From the NCBI RefSeq assembly GCF_001468285.1, contig NZ_LNSB01000006.1:1-64000 (forward strand): 64,000 nucleotides of DNA, read 5' to 3'. Position numbers and translations under genes: made by a program. Shown piece by piece: positions 36,208 to 44,669 of the stretch; position 1 is the stretch's first letter; each line of letters begins with the position of its first letter. The stretch is from Sphingopyxis sp. HIX (GTDB lineage: Bacteria; Pseudomonadota; Alphaproteobacteria; Sphingomonadales; Sphingomonadaceae). The notes beneath the pieces were generated by a model that saw only the letters and a list, made by a program, of their open reading frames with translations, searched no databases and was not told the DNA's origin.

Positions 36208-36600
36208 GGCGCCGCGTTCCAAAGTTCAGGGAAGGTCAGCCCTGTGGCGATCCCGTGCCGGACTGGCGCGCGCGACGACGGCGCGGGAGGGATCGGGCAC
36301 CGCCTTTCGGCCGGAGCCGCCATGCGGAACAATGCTATCTTCACGCATAACGACGACGCGGAGGCCGTGAAGATCGCCCCGCATGCACGTATCGAAAATG
36401 TCGCCTTTGTCGCTTTGGGCTTGCCCTGCGCATCCCCAACGGACCGCCATGCGGCGTTGGCGGCCGTAGCAGGCAGTGTCGACTCGGCGAGGCGATGCTG
36501 ATGGATCATCCATCAGCTTGGAGCATAGCGGAATATTTTAGGAAAGAGGTTTTTGACGATGGTCGGAATTTAGGAGTTTAGTAAACTGTCACCGTAATTC
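36208..36600. repeat. 393-bp repeat element, copy A
   Basis: This segment matches 42623-43015 at a constant offset of 6415 bases, without insertions or deletions and with scattered substitutions. Part of it recurs at 44467-44597. It contains a perfect 21-base inverted repeat at 36497-36517 (GCTGATGGAT-C-ATCCATCAGC) and ends in the tag AGTAAACTGTCACCGTAATT. Short frames on both strands stay open in both copies, so a tiny gene cannot be excluded, but no frame shows convincing coding character. It is most likely a dispersed intergenic element mobilised or copied with the toxin cassettes. Confidence 0.75.
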
Positions 36601-36657
36601 GTGTCACCGTAATTCGTCACCGTAATTCGTAATTCGTAATTCTGTCACCGTAATTCC
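36580..36657 (+). repeat. Tag array A (staggered copies)
   Basis: A full tag AGTAAACTGTCACCGTAATT plus C is followed without spacer by GTGTCACCGTAATTC, GTCACCGTAATTC, GTAATTC, GTAATTC and TGTCACCGTAATTCC. The copies share their right end but begin at different points. The array stops exactly where the downstream (minus-strand) immunity gene ends. Confidence 0.85.
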
Positions 36658-37071
36658 TCATTGGAACAAAATCGGAAGATTCCGCTGCATACTCAGTTGA
36701 GCCAATCCCATTAAACGATCCACGAGAGGCTCGCCGTCTACATCAAAAAAACAGTCATAAAGGCTATTCAGCCGAAGCCCGAACATCTGGGCAACCTCAG
36801 GTTTCCAACCATGATCAAGAAGCTCAGTGGGTAGCTCCAAGAAGCTTTCGGCGATCACCGATAGCTCCGCTTGCAATAAGCCAGCCTCTTCAGGCGACCA
36901 CTGCCCGTCGCAGTCGGAATGCAGCATGAGCGTCGGACACCTCGACCCCTCAACGCCCCCTTCTATGTGCGTTGCGACGGCAGAGCGAAACGTTCCGAAG
37001 TCAGCATATGAACCGACCTCAACGCCATCCAGCTCCTCTTCGCCATCAAAGACCGCCAGATAAAGTCCCAT
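36658..37071 (-). CDS. Immunity protein, Imm70-like
   Basis: A 137-residue acidic protein. The N-terminus MGLYLAVFDG, then ELDGVEVGSYADFG-FR and MLHSDCDGQWSPEEAGLLQAEL, fits the pattern I know for Imm70 family immunity proteins of polymorphic toxin systems. Its ATG overlaps the stop of the small upstream gene by one base. It should neutralise the toxin tip encoded at 37360-38013, although the 83-residue gene between them may be a second partner. Its stop abuts tag array A directly. Confidence 0.72.
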   Translation of the reverse strand: MGLYLAVFDGEEELDGVEVGSYADFGTFRSAVATHIEGGVEGSRCPTLMLHSDCDGQWSPEEAGLLQAELSVIAESFLELPTELLDHGWKPEVAQMFGLRLNSLYDCFFDVDGEPLVDRLMGLAQLSMQRNLPILFQ

Positions 37072-37322
37072 CAGTTCCTCGTAATTTCAAAATGGCGACG
37101 ATGCTCTTTTGCCAAAGCCTTCAAATTATCACTCAACCTACAGTCTTTCGGAAGATCTAAAACCAGTTTCATGCCCTCTTGCATCGCTCGATAAAGAAGA
37201 ATCCTAACCTGATAAGTCGCCCTCATTTCAGACACATTCTTAATTAGATACATTCTATTATTTACTTCCGCATCGGCGCGCGCGCCCCTCGCGACGTGCC
37301 GCTTCGTCATCATAAATTCCAC
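37071..37322 (-). CDS. Small hypothetical protein between toxin tip and Imm70-like gene
   Basis: An 83-residue protein with GTG start at 37322; an ATG at 37313 is an alternative. AAGGA lies about ten bases upstream. It is basic (15 or more Arg/Lys), contains VNNRMYLIKNVSEMRATYQV and has no membrane segment. I do not recognise the family. Coupling to the immunity gene suggests an accessory immunity or cofactor protein, or a second small toxin. Confidence 0.55.
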   Translation of the reverse strand: MEFMMTKRHVARGARADAEVNNRMYLIKNVSEMRATYQVRILLYRAMQEGMKLVLDLPKDCRLSDNLKALAKEHRRHFEITRN

Positions 37323-37359
37323 AGCCCATTCCTTCTGAGGTTAGCGTTCGTACCACTTA

Positions 37360-38013
37360 TCATTTCGGTCTCGCTACCGAAACACCCCATCGATCCAACC
37401 AGCTTTTGAAAGCCGGATTGATGGGGCGGGTGGTTTCGATTGTAAAGGGCGTGTTCGTTTTCAAAGAACGGTAGGTTTGAAGCCTAAGCTGATAGCTCGA
37501 ATCCAACATACTAGCGCCACCTTTGATCTCCAAATTTCCGCCCGTCGCGCCATCAAAGATCGTACCTTTTGGCAACCCACTGCTTGTAAATTTCGGCTTT
37601 CCTACAATAACTTTAAACGCTGCGCTATCGAAGTCGGCTTGCGTCGGCCGCCAAACGACATTGTTCTTGGGAATCCCTAATTGAGCTAATCGCGCGGCTT
37701 CATGATCGACCCCATCCCGAAGCGGGGCGGCTGCTGCACTTGCATTTTCTACGACCCTACCCGAACGCAGGGCAGAATATGCGCCCATCCCGCCCCGCAC
37801 AAGGCCATATCCGCCGGTCGCAATTTCGGTCCAGACTACAGTTGTATCGCCGCCTGGAACGACGTGCCCCAATGGCGATACCGTATCATATTGCACCCCC
37901 GCGGAAATCACCGCCTGGGCCGTGCGATTGGTCTGGAGGCCTGCGCCTCCCCATCCCAATAGCCCGCCGGCGCCAGCACTCATCGCGATCAGCGGCGAGA
38001 ACATAAGCGACAA
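37360..38013 (-). pseudogene. Orphan RHS C-terminal tip (toxin fragment)
   Basis: A 217-codon frame that begins with TTG directly at the end of a tag (38014-38035) and has no RHS core, so it is a detached C-terminus. The N-terminal half is Gly/Ala-rich (SAGAGGLLGWGGAGLQ), as in pre-toxin regions of RHS proteins. The C-terminal ~110 residues (F-K-V-I-V-G-K-P-K-F, IFDGATGGNLEIKGG, then Y-Q-L-R-L-Q-T-Y-R) resemble a restriction-endonuclease-like toxin fold, with E-I-K as a possible catalytic core. It is probably not expressed alone, but can serve as a recombination donor. The immunity genes follow. Confidence 0.65.
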
Positions 38014-38810
38014 GGAATTACGGTGACAGTTTACTTAATCCCCAAATGAAAGCCGCCCTTTGGGCCACGCCTCTTCGGTTTGAGAGGAATCCCAGTGCGC
38101 ACCTCCATATCGTCGAGCCATTCGGGCGAGCCCACCGGACGGCCGATAGTCTCTGCCTTTCGTAGCGCAGCATAGGTGAAAGCCTCATCGAAGTCTTCGT
38201 CGAGAAAGGCCGCAAAATCGCCAACGCGCTCCAACGCGGGTTCGACTTTGACCAAAGCGTCGCCTTCCCTCTCGCACAGGGCGCGCGTGCTCGACCAGCG
38301 CCAGTCGATCGCGCGCTTGACCAGCCCCGCGCGAACCGGATTGAGCGCGACATAGCGAAGCGCCGCGACCAGATGCACCTCATCCATCGCGACCGAACCG
38401 AACCGCCCCTGCCACAGATGCCCGGTCGTCCGCATTCGGGCGTTGATATAGCCGGTGTAACGGCGGTGCAGGTCGCCGAACGTCCGGCGCAGCCCATCCT
38501 CGTCGTGCGGTACCAGGACGATGTGCACATGGTTCGGCATCAGGCAGTAGGACCAGATGTCGGCATGCGCCCGAAGCGCCGCGTCGGCGAGAAGGTCCAG
38601 GTAGAGCGCATAGTCTCCATCCTCGAAGAACGTCCGCTCGCGCCGATTACCCCGCTGCGTCACATGATGCGGAATGCCGGGAAGGACGATGCGGGGAAGC
38701 CGGGCCATAGGCGCATTGTTCGCGGCGGCATCAGATCGTCAATCCATGGCCACCACAGATGGCTCCGGTCCGGAGCAATTGGGGATTGAGTAAACTGTCA
38801 CCGTAACCCC
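38014..38810 (-). mobile_element. RAYT-type element 1 with terminal inverted repeats
   Basis: The left end (38014-38043) and the right end (38781-38810) form an imperfect 30-bp inverted repeat; both read GGGGATT, one variable base, then the AGTAAACTGTCACCGTAA core outward. The right end finishes CCCC where the left finishes TTCC. The element carries one Y1 transposase gene whose stop codon lies inside the left repeat. No target duplication is evident. Confidence 0.75.
38031..38708 (-). CDS. REP-associated tyrosine transposase (Y1_Tnp, RAYT)
   Basis: A 225-residue protein. M-A-R-L-P-R-I-V-L-P-G-I-P-H-H-V-T-Q-R-G-N-R starts the family pattern. The HUH motif is the CLMPNHVHIVLVP segment with His-x-His, and the catalytic Tyr is likely in HRRYTGYINA. 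C-terminal LRYVALNPVRAGLV is also typical of RAYTs. Such enzymes nick single-stranded palindromic DNA. A second copy at 43697-44362 is about 70 percent similar. Its flanking inverted repeats match the tags scattered through this region. Confidence 0.9.
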   Translation of the reverse strand: MARLPRIVLPGIPHHVTQRGNRRERTFFEDGDYALYLDLLADAALRAHADIWSYCLMPNHVHIVLVPHDEDGLRRTFGDLHRRYTGYINARMRTTGHLWQGRFGSVAMDEVHLVAALRYVALNPVRAGLVKRAIDWRWSSTRALCEREGDALVKVEPALERVGDFAAFLDEDFDEAFTYAALRKAETIGRPVGSPEWLDDMEVRTGIPLKPKRRGPKGGFHLGIK

Positions 38811-38909
38811 GTAACCCTAAACTGTCACCGTAACCCACACCGTAACCCAGTAAACTGTCACCGTAATTGAGGGGTTTATGCACCTGTCAACGTAATTCCC
38901 GTAATTCCC
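38789..38909 (+). repeat. Tag array C (staggered copies, mixed endings)
   Basis: The array begins with the RAYT-1 right end. It runs as AGTAAACTGTCACCGTAACCC, then CGTAACCC, TAAACTGTCACCGTAACCC, ACACCGTAACCC, AGTAAACTGTCACCGTAATT, then a type-2 end (GAGGGGTTTATGCACC, TGTCAACGTAATTCC), then CGTAATTCC. Most copies here carry the local ending AACCC instead of AATTC, implying local duplication. It ends five bases from the stop of the next immunity gene. Confidence 0.82.
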
Positions 38910-38914
38910 TTGCT

Positions 38915-39325
38915 TTACGCCGACTTCATTTCTGTTAGTCGCAGTAAGCGCGGATAGTTCTCAAAAGGTTCAATCACACCTGCTGCCGACGCATCGGCCA
39001 ATGCGCGCTCGATGTCTGCTTGATTCTGATAATCCGGATAGCGATTCTGAGAGTGCTTCGCGTACGACCACAGGCGCCAAGTATCGAAACCGACATGATT
39101 GCTGTAAGCAAAATCGAAATCGACCTCGCCCTCGGGAAGATTCACCCAACAGCCTATCCCGTGCATCTGATACTCTACTCCTCCCGATAGTTCCCCAGTC
39201 TGCGGTATCGTGCCTTCACGCCAAGCCTTAATCAGGTCTCGCCTGCCAAATGTCTTTTCAAACATCGTGAGAGCCTTCTCCACGGCCTCCATGTAGTCAT
39301 TTATCAGTTCCACAAGCATAGTCAC
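38915..39325 (-). CDS. Immunity protein (DUF6896-like) for ParB-like toxin tip
   Basis: A 136-residue acidic protein. It starts at GTG 39325, overlapping the RHS fragment stop as GTGA; an ATG two codons later is possible. The central motif HGIGCWVNLPEGEVDFDFAY with GFDTWRLW matches the DUF6896 pattern as I remember it, a family often found beside toxins. Position directly behind the RHS tip makes it the cognate immunity gene. Confidence 0.65.
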   Translation of the reverse strand: MTMLVELINDYMEAVEKALTMFEKTFGRRDLIKAWREGTIPQTGELSGGVEYQMHGIGCWVNLPEGEVDFDFAYSNHVGFDTWRLWSYAKHSQNRYPDYQNQADIERALADASAAGVIEPFENYPRLLRLTEMKSA

Positions 39326-42300
39326 CGCCGTCGTCCAGGAGCATTCAATCGATTAGGTCCAACCGTTTGCGAGCCCAAAATGACTTCGTCAACGGACTGC
39401 CAACCACCAGACCCCATGGGGAAACTATCCGGCCCAACAACGCGCACATTCACGGGAGTGTTGGTGCGCATCGCAGCGGCTGCCCTGTGGTGTCCATCAA
39501 CGATGATCATTCCCCCATCGTGTTCGATAACATCAATTGGGTCGAAAGCGTATCCATCCTTGCGCATGATATCGGAAATTTCGTTGACGTTCCTAATGGA
39601 ACGGGCTCCCCCAATCGAGTGCGAACGATCGAGGATGCTCGCATCAATCCCTTCTATGATGCGCGGCCCTATTGCTTCTGCGGCGCCGACAGGCGCCAAG
39701 CTGCGCGTTCTGGTGAGAGGGAAGGCTATCGAACCCGCTTCGATCGTTCCCGTCACGGCATAGGCCGCGTATTCCGAGGCCGAGCCTCGTCCGGTGATCG
39801 CAACGTCGGCCAAGCCGCCAAATCCGATCAGGAGATTTCCCGGAACGCGTTTCAAGCCATCTACCATCGCTCCTCCGCGGGCGATCATACGATCATTCAC
39901 ACCCGTCTGCGATGCAAGCACGGGGTTGTACCGCATCATGGCGAAGTCGGTGGCCAAGGAATACAGACCTTGGGCGACGCCAGTCCAGCCGTCAGCGGTG
40001 GCGGTACTGGCACGGTGGAAGTCGCGCAATGTCTGTGCGTCTCCTCCGCCGAAGCGGATTTTCTGGTGAAGATAACCAGCCTCAAGCGTGTTGCTAACAA
40101 GCGGAAACAGATCGGCCATCGTTCCCCAAAAGCCGCGCGAAGGGCGAGGCGTCGTCGTGACATGCCCCCGTGAACTGGCGGAAGACGTTCTATTCTGGAA
40201 CTTATGCGCCAAATAATGCGAGTTCGTGCCGCCAGTTAACCGCTCGTATTCCAGAAATCCTGCGTCGCCCATCTGCTGCCGGCTCAGCAGCGCCTTCATA
40301 TGCCGACCGGCTTCGACGACGATGATTTCTCCATCATATTGGCCGTCATCGCCTCCCGGAGCTATTCCGTGGCTTGTCACGCTTGCTGGCGCCCTGCTCC
40401 CGAACCCGAGCAGGCTCGACTGAATAAGCTCGTTGTTGAACCCATCAGCATCGAACGCGCCGCCATAAGCGACGGCGTCCTCGGCATGCGCTCCTGTCGA
40501 GGTCCCGCCTCCCTCCGACGGCCGTGCGGTCGCGCTGGCCGATACGGATCGCGCCAGCGCGGCGGCGCCCCGGGCACCGGCATTGCCGAGCACCTGCCCG
40601 ATGATGTCGGGGATGGCGGCGCGGAGGCTGTCGCCGAAGCTGTTGCCGGTGATCGCACTGCGCGTTGCTGCACTGGCGAGGCCGGCAGCGGTGCTCGACA
40701 CGACGTCACGCTCGAAGTTCCCCAGCGACCCGGTGCGGGCGTCGACGAAGCTCGAGACGCCCGCATTCACACCTGCCGCCGCGACGCCCGCGAAATCGAA
40801 CTTGCTCTGCAGGCCGGTGACACGGCCAATGCCCTGCGTCAGTGCGCTGGTGGCGATGCCGCGGCCGATCGCCGCGCCGGTCCCGCTGCCGAACAGGTTG
40901 GCGGCGCCGGCACCGGCGCCGATACCACCGCCCAGCGCCGACAGCCCGACACCCTTCCAGCTGAACCCGTTCTGCGCGCCGATCGCGATGCCGACGCCCT
41001 GCGATACCGCCGATGCGATCACGCCGGTGATCGCGCCGCCGACCACCGCACCGGCGATCGTTGCCGTGCTGATCCCGGCGGTGACAAGGCCTGCGCCGGC
41101 GCCCAAGCCGGCAATACCCGCCCCGATACCAGCCCCGCCTACAACCGCGCCACCGGCGACCGCGCCGCCGGCGACGGCTCCACCTGCAGTAGCGCCCCCA
41201 GCGAACAAGCCTTGCGCCGCGCCGATCATCTGCGGCCCGAGCCACGCCGCAACCCCGATCGCGACCACCGCGACCAGGATCATCTTCAGCATCGCGCATT
41301 TCGGCTTCTTCGGCGGCTTGGGCGTGGTGGGGCTGAGGTCGCCGATGGCGTCCATCGGGTCGTAGGGCTTGAACGTCTCCGCATTGTGGGTGTTCTTGGT
41401 CACCCCGGCGGGGAGCGTCAGCGCCATGCCCTCGACCAGCGCGCTGCCGCTGCTCAGGCCGTTGGCCTCGGCGATCTTGTACCACAGGTTCGCGTCGCCG
41501 TAGAGCATCTGCGCGATCGTCGCGAGCGTGTCGCCCGCGCGCACCGTGTAGCTGCCACCGCTCGAGCCCTGCGCATTGCTGTTGGCCGGCGTCAGGCTCT
41601 GCGCAAAGTCGGCGTAGAAGGACGCGCCGGTCTTCTTCCCGTTGCGGAACAGACCCGCGTTGCTCGACGTCGGCGGCTCGTCATAGGCGCTGCGCTCGAC
41701 CACGCTCTCGCTATAGCCCGTGTCCGACGTGCCGTTGTTGCCGATCATCCCCATCTGCTTGCCCGCGAAGCGGTAGAAGATCTCGTGCGGCGACGCCTGG
41801 CTCGGCGTCGACTCGCGCGTCTCGTCGCGGCGGATGATCTGGCCGTTCTCGTCGAGCTTGTAGGTCACGTCGCGCGCGACCCCGTCGTCGACCTCGGCCG
41901 CGACCAGCTGGCCCAGCCCGTTCAGCTGAAGGTCGGTGTTGTAGATCGGGTTGCTGCCCGACCCCGTGTCGCTGTCGTGCGTGATATAGGTCTGGACCGC
42001 CCCGTCCCACCATTCGTAGCTCGTCGTCGTCGACGTGTCCGGCGCCCCCGAGGCGCCCGTGTCGAAGCCGTTGCGATACGCCTGCACCGTCGCCGTCAGC
42101 ACCGAACCCAGCGCATAGCTCGATCCAGACCCATAGCCATAGGTCGTGATGTTGCGCCACTCGTCGCTGACCACCGTCGCGCCGGGCGTGTAGACCTCGT
42201 TGCGGTCGCGCCGCGTCATCACATTGTCCGACGCCACCTGCCCCTTGGCATTGTAGGTCACCGCCCGCGAATAGCTCAGACCGCCCGGACCCCGCTCGAT

Positions 42301-42420
42301 CCCGCCAAAGTCCTGCTGCAGCGTCACCCGGCCCATCTTGTCATAGGCGAAGTCGCTCCGGATCACCCCCGCCTCATGCACCTGGTACAGCCGGCCCGAT
42401 GCGTCGTAGGTGAAGGTTTC
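39322..42420 (-). pseudogene. Displaced RHS C-terminal fragment with ParB-like nuclease tip
   Basis: About 1030 codons of RHS sequence without N-terminus. It begins in the YD-repeat region where homology to the large RHS gene stops at 42420/48175. It carries YD repeats, a LysM domain (Y-T-V-R-A-G-D-T-L-A-T-I-A-Q-M-L), a proline-rich KPPKKPK segment, a long Gly/Ala-rich pre-toxin region and a C-terminal tip with I-I-V-D-G-H-H-R-A-A-A-A, the ParB/Srx nuclease signature. A GTG at 42381 could start translation, but a ribosome site is not evident. It is likely a silent reserve tip with its own immunity gene. Confidence 0.8.
41297..42420 (-). repeat. 1124-bp direct repeat, copy 1 (RHS YD/LysM region)
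   Basis: It matches 47052-48175 at a constant offset of 5755 bases with very few substitutions, one cluster lying near 41565. The repeat ends at the KPPKKPKCA codons, where the two tips diverge. It gives a long tract for homologous exchange of tips between the fragment and the intact RHS gene. Confidence 0.88.
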
Positions 42421-42622
42421 GAAGGGCGATGCGGAAGCCGCGGAAAACTGCGCAACTTCATTCGCGATTCAGGTCAGGAGCCTCCTTTCCGGATGAAGCT
42501 TCGCTGCGTTTTCGGGAGAAGGGCAATCGCGGAGACCAGCCGCGGCGGGAGCTGTGCCGCGGGCGCGCGACCGGGCCTGTCCTCAGCTTGTCGAAGGGCG
42601 CGCGGGAGGGTCTTTGACGGCG
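42421..42622. other. Junction between RHS fragment and repeat copy B
   Basis: About 200 bases without a gene. They include GTCCTCAGCTTGTCGAAGGG (42581-42600), a motif that resembles a widespread proteobacterial intergenic repeat. This is where the RHS fragment lost its upstream part. Confidence 0.5.
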
Positions 42623-43015
42623 GGCGCCGCGTTCCAAAGTTCAGGGAAGTTCAGCCCCGTGGCGATCCCGTGCCGGACTGGCGCGCGCGACGACCGCGCG
42701 GGAGGGATTGGGCACCACCTTTCGGCCGGAGCCGCCATGCGGAACAATGCTATCTTCACGCATAACGACGACGCGGAGGCCGTGAAGATTGCCCCGCATG
42801 CACGTATCGAAAATGTCGCCTCTGTCGCTTTGGGCTTGCCGTGCGCATCCCTGCAGGACCGCCGTGTGGCCTCGGCGGCCGCAGTAGGCGGTATCGACTC
42901 GGCGAGGCGATGCTGATGGGTCATCCATCAGTTTGGAGCATAGCGGGATATTTTAGGAAAGAGGTTTTTGACGATGGTCGGAATTTAGGAGTTCAGTAAA
43001 CTGTCACCGCAATTC
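42623..43015. repeat. 393-bp repeat element, copy B
   Basis: Second full copy of the element at 36208-36600, same length, same orientation, ending in a tag (with CGCAATTC). The internal inverted repeat is slightly decayed (GCTGATGGGT-C-ATCCATCAGT). Confidence 0.75.
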
Positions 43016-43045
43016 TCAGTAAACTGTCACCGTAATTCCTAATTC
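42995..43045 (+). repeat. Tag array B
   Basis: Two full tags (AGTAAACTGTCACCGCAATT and AGTAAACTGTCACCGTAATT) followed by a short TAATTC copy, immediately before the stop of the converging immunity-like gene at 43047. Confidence 0.8.
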
Positions 43046-43046
43046 A

Positions 43047-43628
43047 TTAAACCGCCTGTCCGCTTTCCCAATCCCAACCGGTAGCAGAAATTTCGATATA
43101 CTCGTCTTGTCCCACAATTATGTAGTGATGGAGACGTCCGTTGGACGACCCCGATTCATCCAGCCACGATGAATTATGCACCTCATAAAAACCCGGATCA
43201 GGCGATGTACTCGAAACAACCCAATATTCAGTAGTCCTCTTCATGTTTGCAAGAACGTCTTCGCCGGGACGTAGTGCGCCAGGTACACCGCTCCAGTCGA
43301 ACTCGTCTTCAGGAATGACCTCATGATCGGACGCCGCCGCCTGCCGACGCATGGCTTGGGCGTTGTCAAACTTAATGCGGACCAGCCGATAAGGCGCTTC
43401 AATCGCCTTTGGACTTGCCCTGAAGGGGCCAGGTGGGTGGACAACCGTGATCGACGGTGAACCATCGGCGTCACCCCGATCCGCAAGCTTGAAATAAGCA
43501 ATGAAAGAGACCCAGTCCAGCCTGCCGTCGCTGGTAAGTCCTACGTCCAAATATGGAGCCGAGGTGGCCACGGACCACGGCACTACCGCAGAAATTAGCT
43601 TCGGCTTAAGCATGTTCATATCAGTCAT
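43047..43628 (-). CDS. Putative immunity protein without its toxin
   Basis: A 193-residue protein. ATG 43628 is chosen because it overlaps the stop of an upstream 13-codon stub as ATGA, the arrangement seen between toxin tips and immunity genes in this locus; the longer open frame runs into the transposase. It is soluble, acidic at the C-terminus (YIEISATGWDWESGQAV) and unrecognised. The context between a tag array and a transposase element, plus the toxin stub, indicates an orphan immunity gene. Confidence 0.6.
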   Translation of the reverse strand: MTDMNMLKPKLISAVVPWSVATSAPYLDVGLTSDGRLDWVSFIAYFKLADRGDADGSPSITVVHPPGPFRASPKAIEAPYRLVRIKFDNAQAMRRQAAASDHEVIPEDEFDWSGVPGALRPGEDVLANMKRTTEYWVVSSTSPDPGFYEVHNSSWLDESGSSNGRLHHYIIVGQDEYIEISATGWDWESGQAV

Positions 43629-43668
43629 TTCGCGAGCTCGATAATTCGTAGGACATCCAGATTGCTCT
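43625..43668 (-). pseudogene. Toxin stub upstream of orphan immunity gene
   Basis: The last 13 codons of a frame (ending L-R-I-I-E-L-A-K-stop) run from the edge of the RAYT-2 element to an ATGA overlap with the immunity gene. This looks like the very 3' end of a lost toxin gene. Short, so tentative. Confidence 0.35.
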
Positions 43669-44466
43669 GGAATTACGGTGACAGGTGCAATAACCCCTAA
43701 ATACTCTGCGGCCGAGGCCCGCGCTTCTGTGGTTTGAGCGTGCGGCCCGTCTTCGCTTCCATATCCTCGAGCCACTGCAACGAACCGACCGGTCGGCCGA
43801 TACGCTCCGCCTTGCGGAGGGCGGCGTAAGTGAAGGCTTCGTCGAAGGCCTCGTCCAGAAAGGCCGTAAAATCCCCTACCCGTTCCAGCACCGGTGCGAC
43901 GATGACGATGCCGTCGTCCTCTGCGCCGCAAAGCGCCCGGCTGCTCGACCATTGCCAGTCGCTTGCCGTCTTCACAAGCTTCGCCCGAACGGGATTGAGC
44001 GCGACATAGCGCAGGGCCGCGACCAGGTGCGCCTCGTCCATCGCGACCGAGCTGAACCGCCCCTGCCACAAATGCCCCGTCGTGCGCAGGCGCGCGTTGA
44101 TATAGCCGGTGTAGTGGCGGTGAACATGGCGGAAGACCCGCCGCAGCCCATCCTCATCGGACGGCACCGCGATGATATGCACATGATTGGGCATCAGGCA
44201 GTAGGACCAGATCTCGACCCCCGCGCTTCGCGACGCGTCGGCGAGCAGATCGAGATAGAGGGCATAGTCCCCATCCTCGAAAAAGGTCCGCTCGCGCCGG
44301 TTGCCGCGCTGGGTGACATGATGCGCGATCCCGGGAAGAACGATGCGGGGCAGTCTGGCCATGCGCCCGTCTCGGGCAAGGCAAGCGAAGGATCAATCCG
44401 GCGAGAGGGCAGTCGGCGCCGGAATGGATCGGTTTAGGGGTTTATGCACCTGTCACCGTAATTTCC
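43669..44466 (-). mobile_element. RAYT-type element 2 with terminal inverted repeats
   Basis: The left end (43669-43701) and right end (44433-44466) form a 33-bp inverted repeat with few mismatches, reading outward TTTAGGGG, TTATGCACC and TGTCACCGTAATT. These are the type-2 ends; one also occurs inside tag array C. A single Y1 transposase gene lies between them and terminates in the left repeat. Confidence 0.78.
43697..44362 (-). CDS. REP-associated tyrosine transposase (Y1_Tnp, RAYT), second copy
   Basis: A 221-residue protein close to the copy at 38031-38708. The HUH motif lies in CLMPNHVHIIAVP, and the probable catalytic Tyr in HRHYTGYINA. The C-terminus GPRPQSI ends in a TAG that forms part of the terminal repeat. 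It differs enough from copy 1 to exclude a recent duplication. Confidence 0.9.
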   Translation of the reverse strand: MARLPRIVLPGIAHHVTQRGNRRERTFFEDGDYALYLDLLADASRSAGVEIWSYCLMPNHVHIIAVPSDEDGLRRVFRHVHRHYTGYINARLRTTGHLWQGRFSSVAMDEAHLVAALRYVALNPVRAKLVKTASDWQWSSSRALCGAEDDGIVIVAPVLERVGDFTAFLDEAFDEAFTYAALRKAERIGRPVGSLQWLEDMEAKTGRTLKPQKRGPRPQSI

Positions 44467-44645
44467 AGCAGGCGGTATCGACTCGGCGAGGCGATGCTGA
44501 TGGGTCATCCATCAGTTTGGAGCATAGCGGAATATTTTAGGAAAGCGTGTTCTGACGATGGTCGGAATTTAGGAGTTTAGTAAACTGTCACCGTAATTTT
44601 AGCACCGTAATTTTAGTAAACTGTCACCGTAATTTCGTAATTTCC
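44467..44645. repeat. Partial repeat element (copy C) and tag array D
   Basis: Bases 44467-44597 repeat the right third of the 393-bp element, joined directly to the RAYT-2 right end. From 44579 there follow AGTAAACTGTCACCGTAATT plus TT, AGCACCGTAATTTT, AGTAAACTGTCACCGTAATT plus TC, and GTAATTTCC. Here the local ending is AATTTT. The array stops 25 bases from the immunity gene stop. Confidence 0.8.
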
Positions 44646-44669
44646 TTCTGCGGCAATAGGATCGCGATC

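Noticed and set aside
36099-36509. Minus-strand protein encoded in the 393-bp repeat
   Set aside because: The frame is open in both copies, but so are others on both strands. Composition is Ala/Arg/Pro-rich and there is no ribosome site, so I treat it as noncoding repeat.
36580-44645. CRISPR array
   Set aside because: The repeated tags are joined without spacers, vary in length and share only the right end; no cas genes are present.
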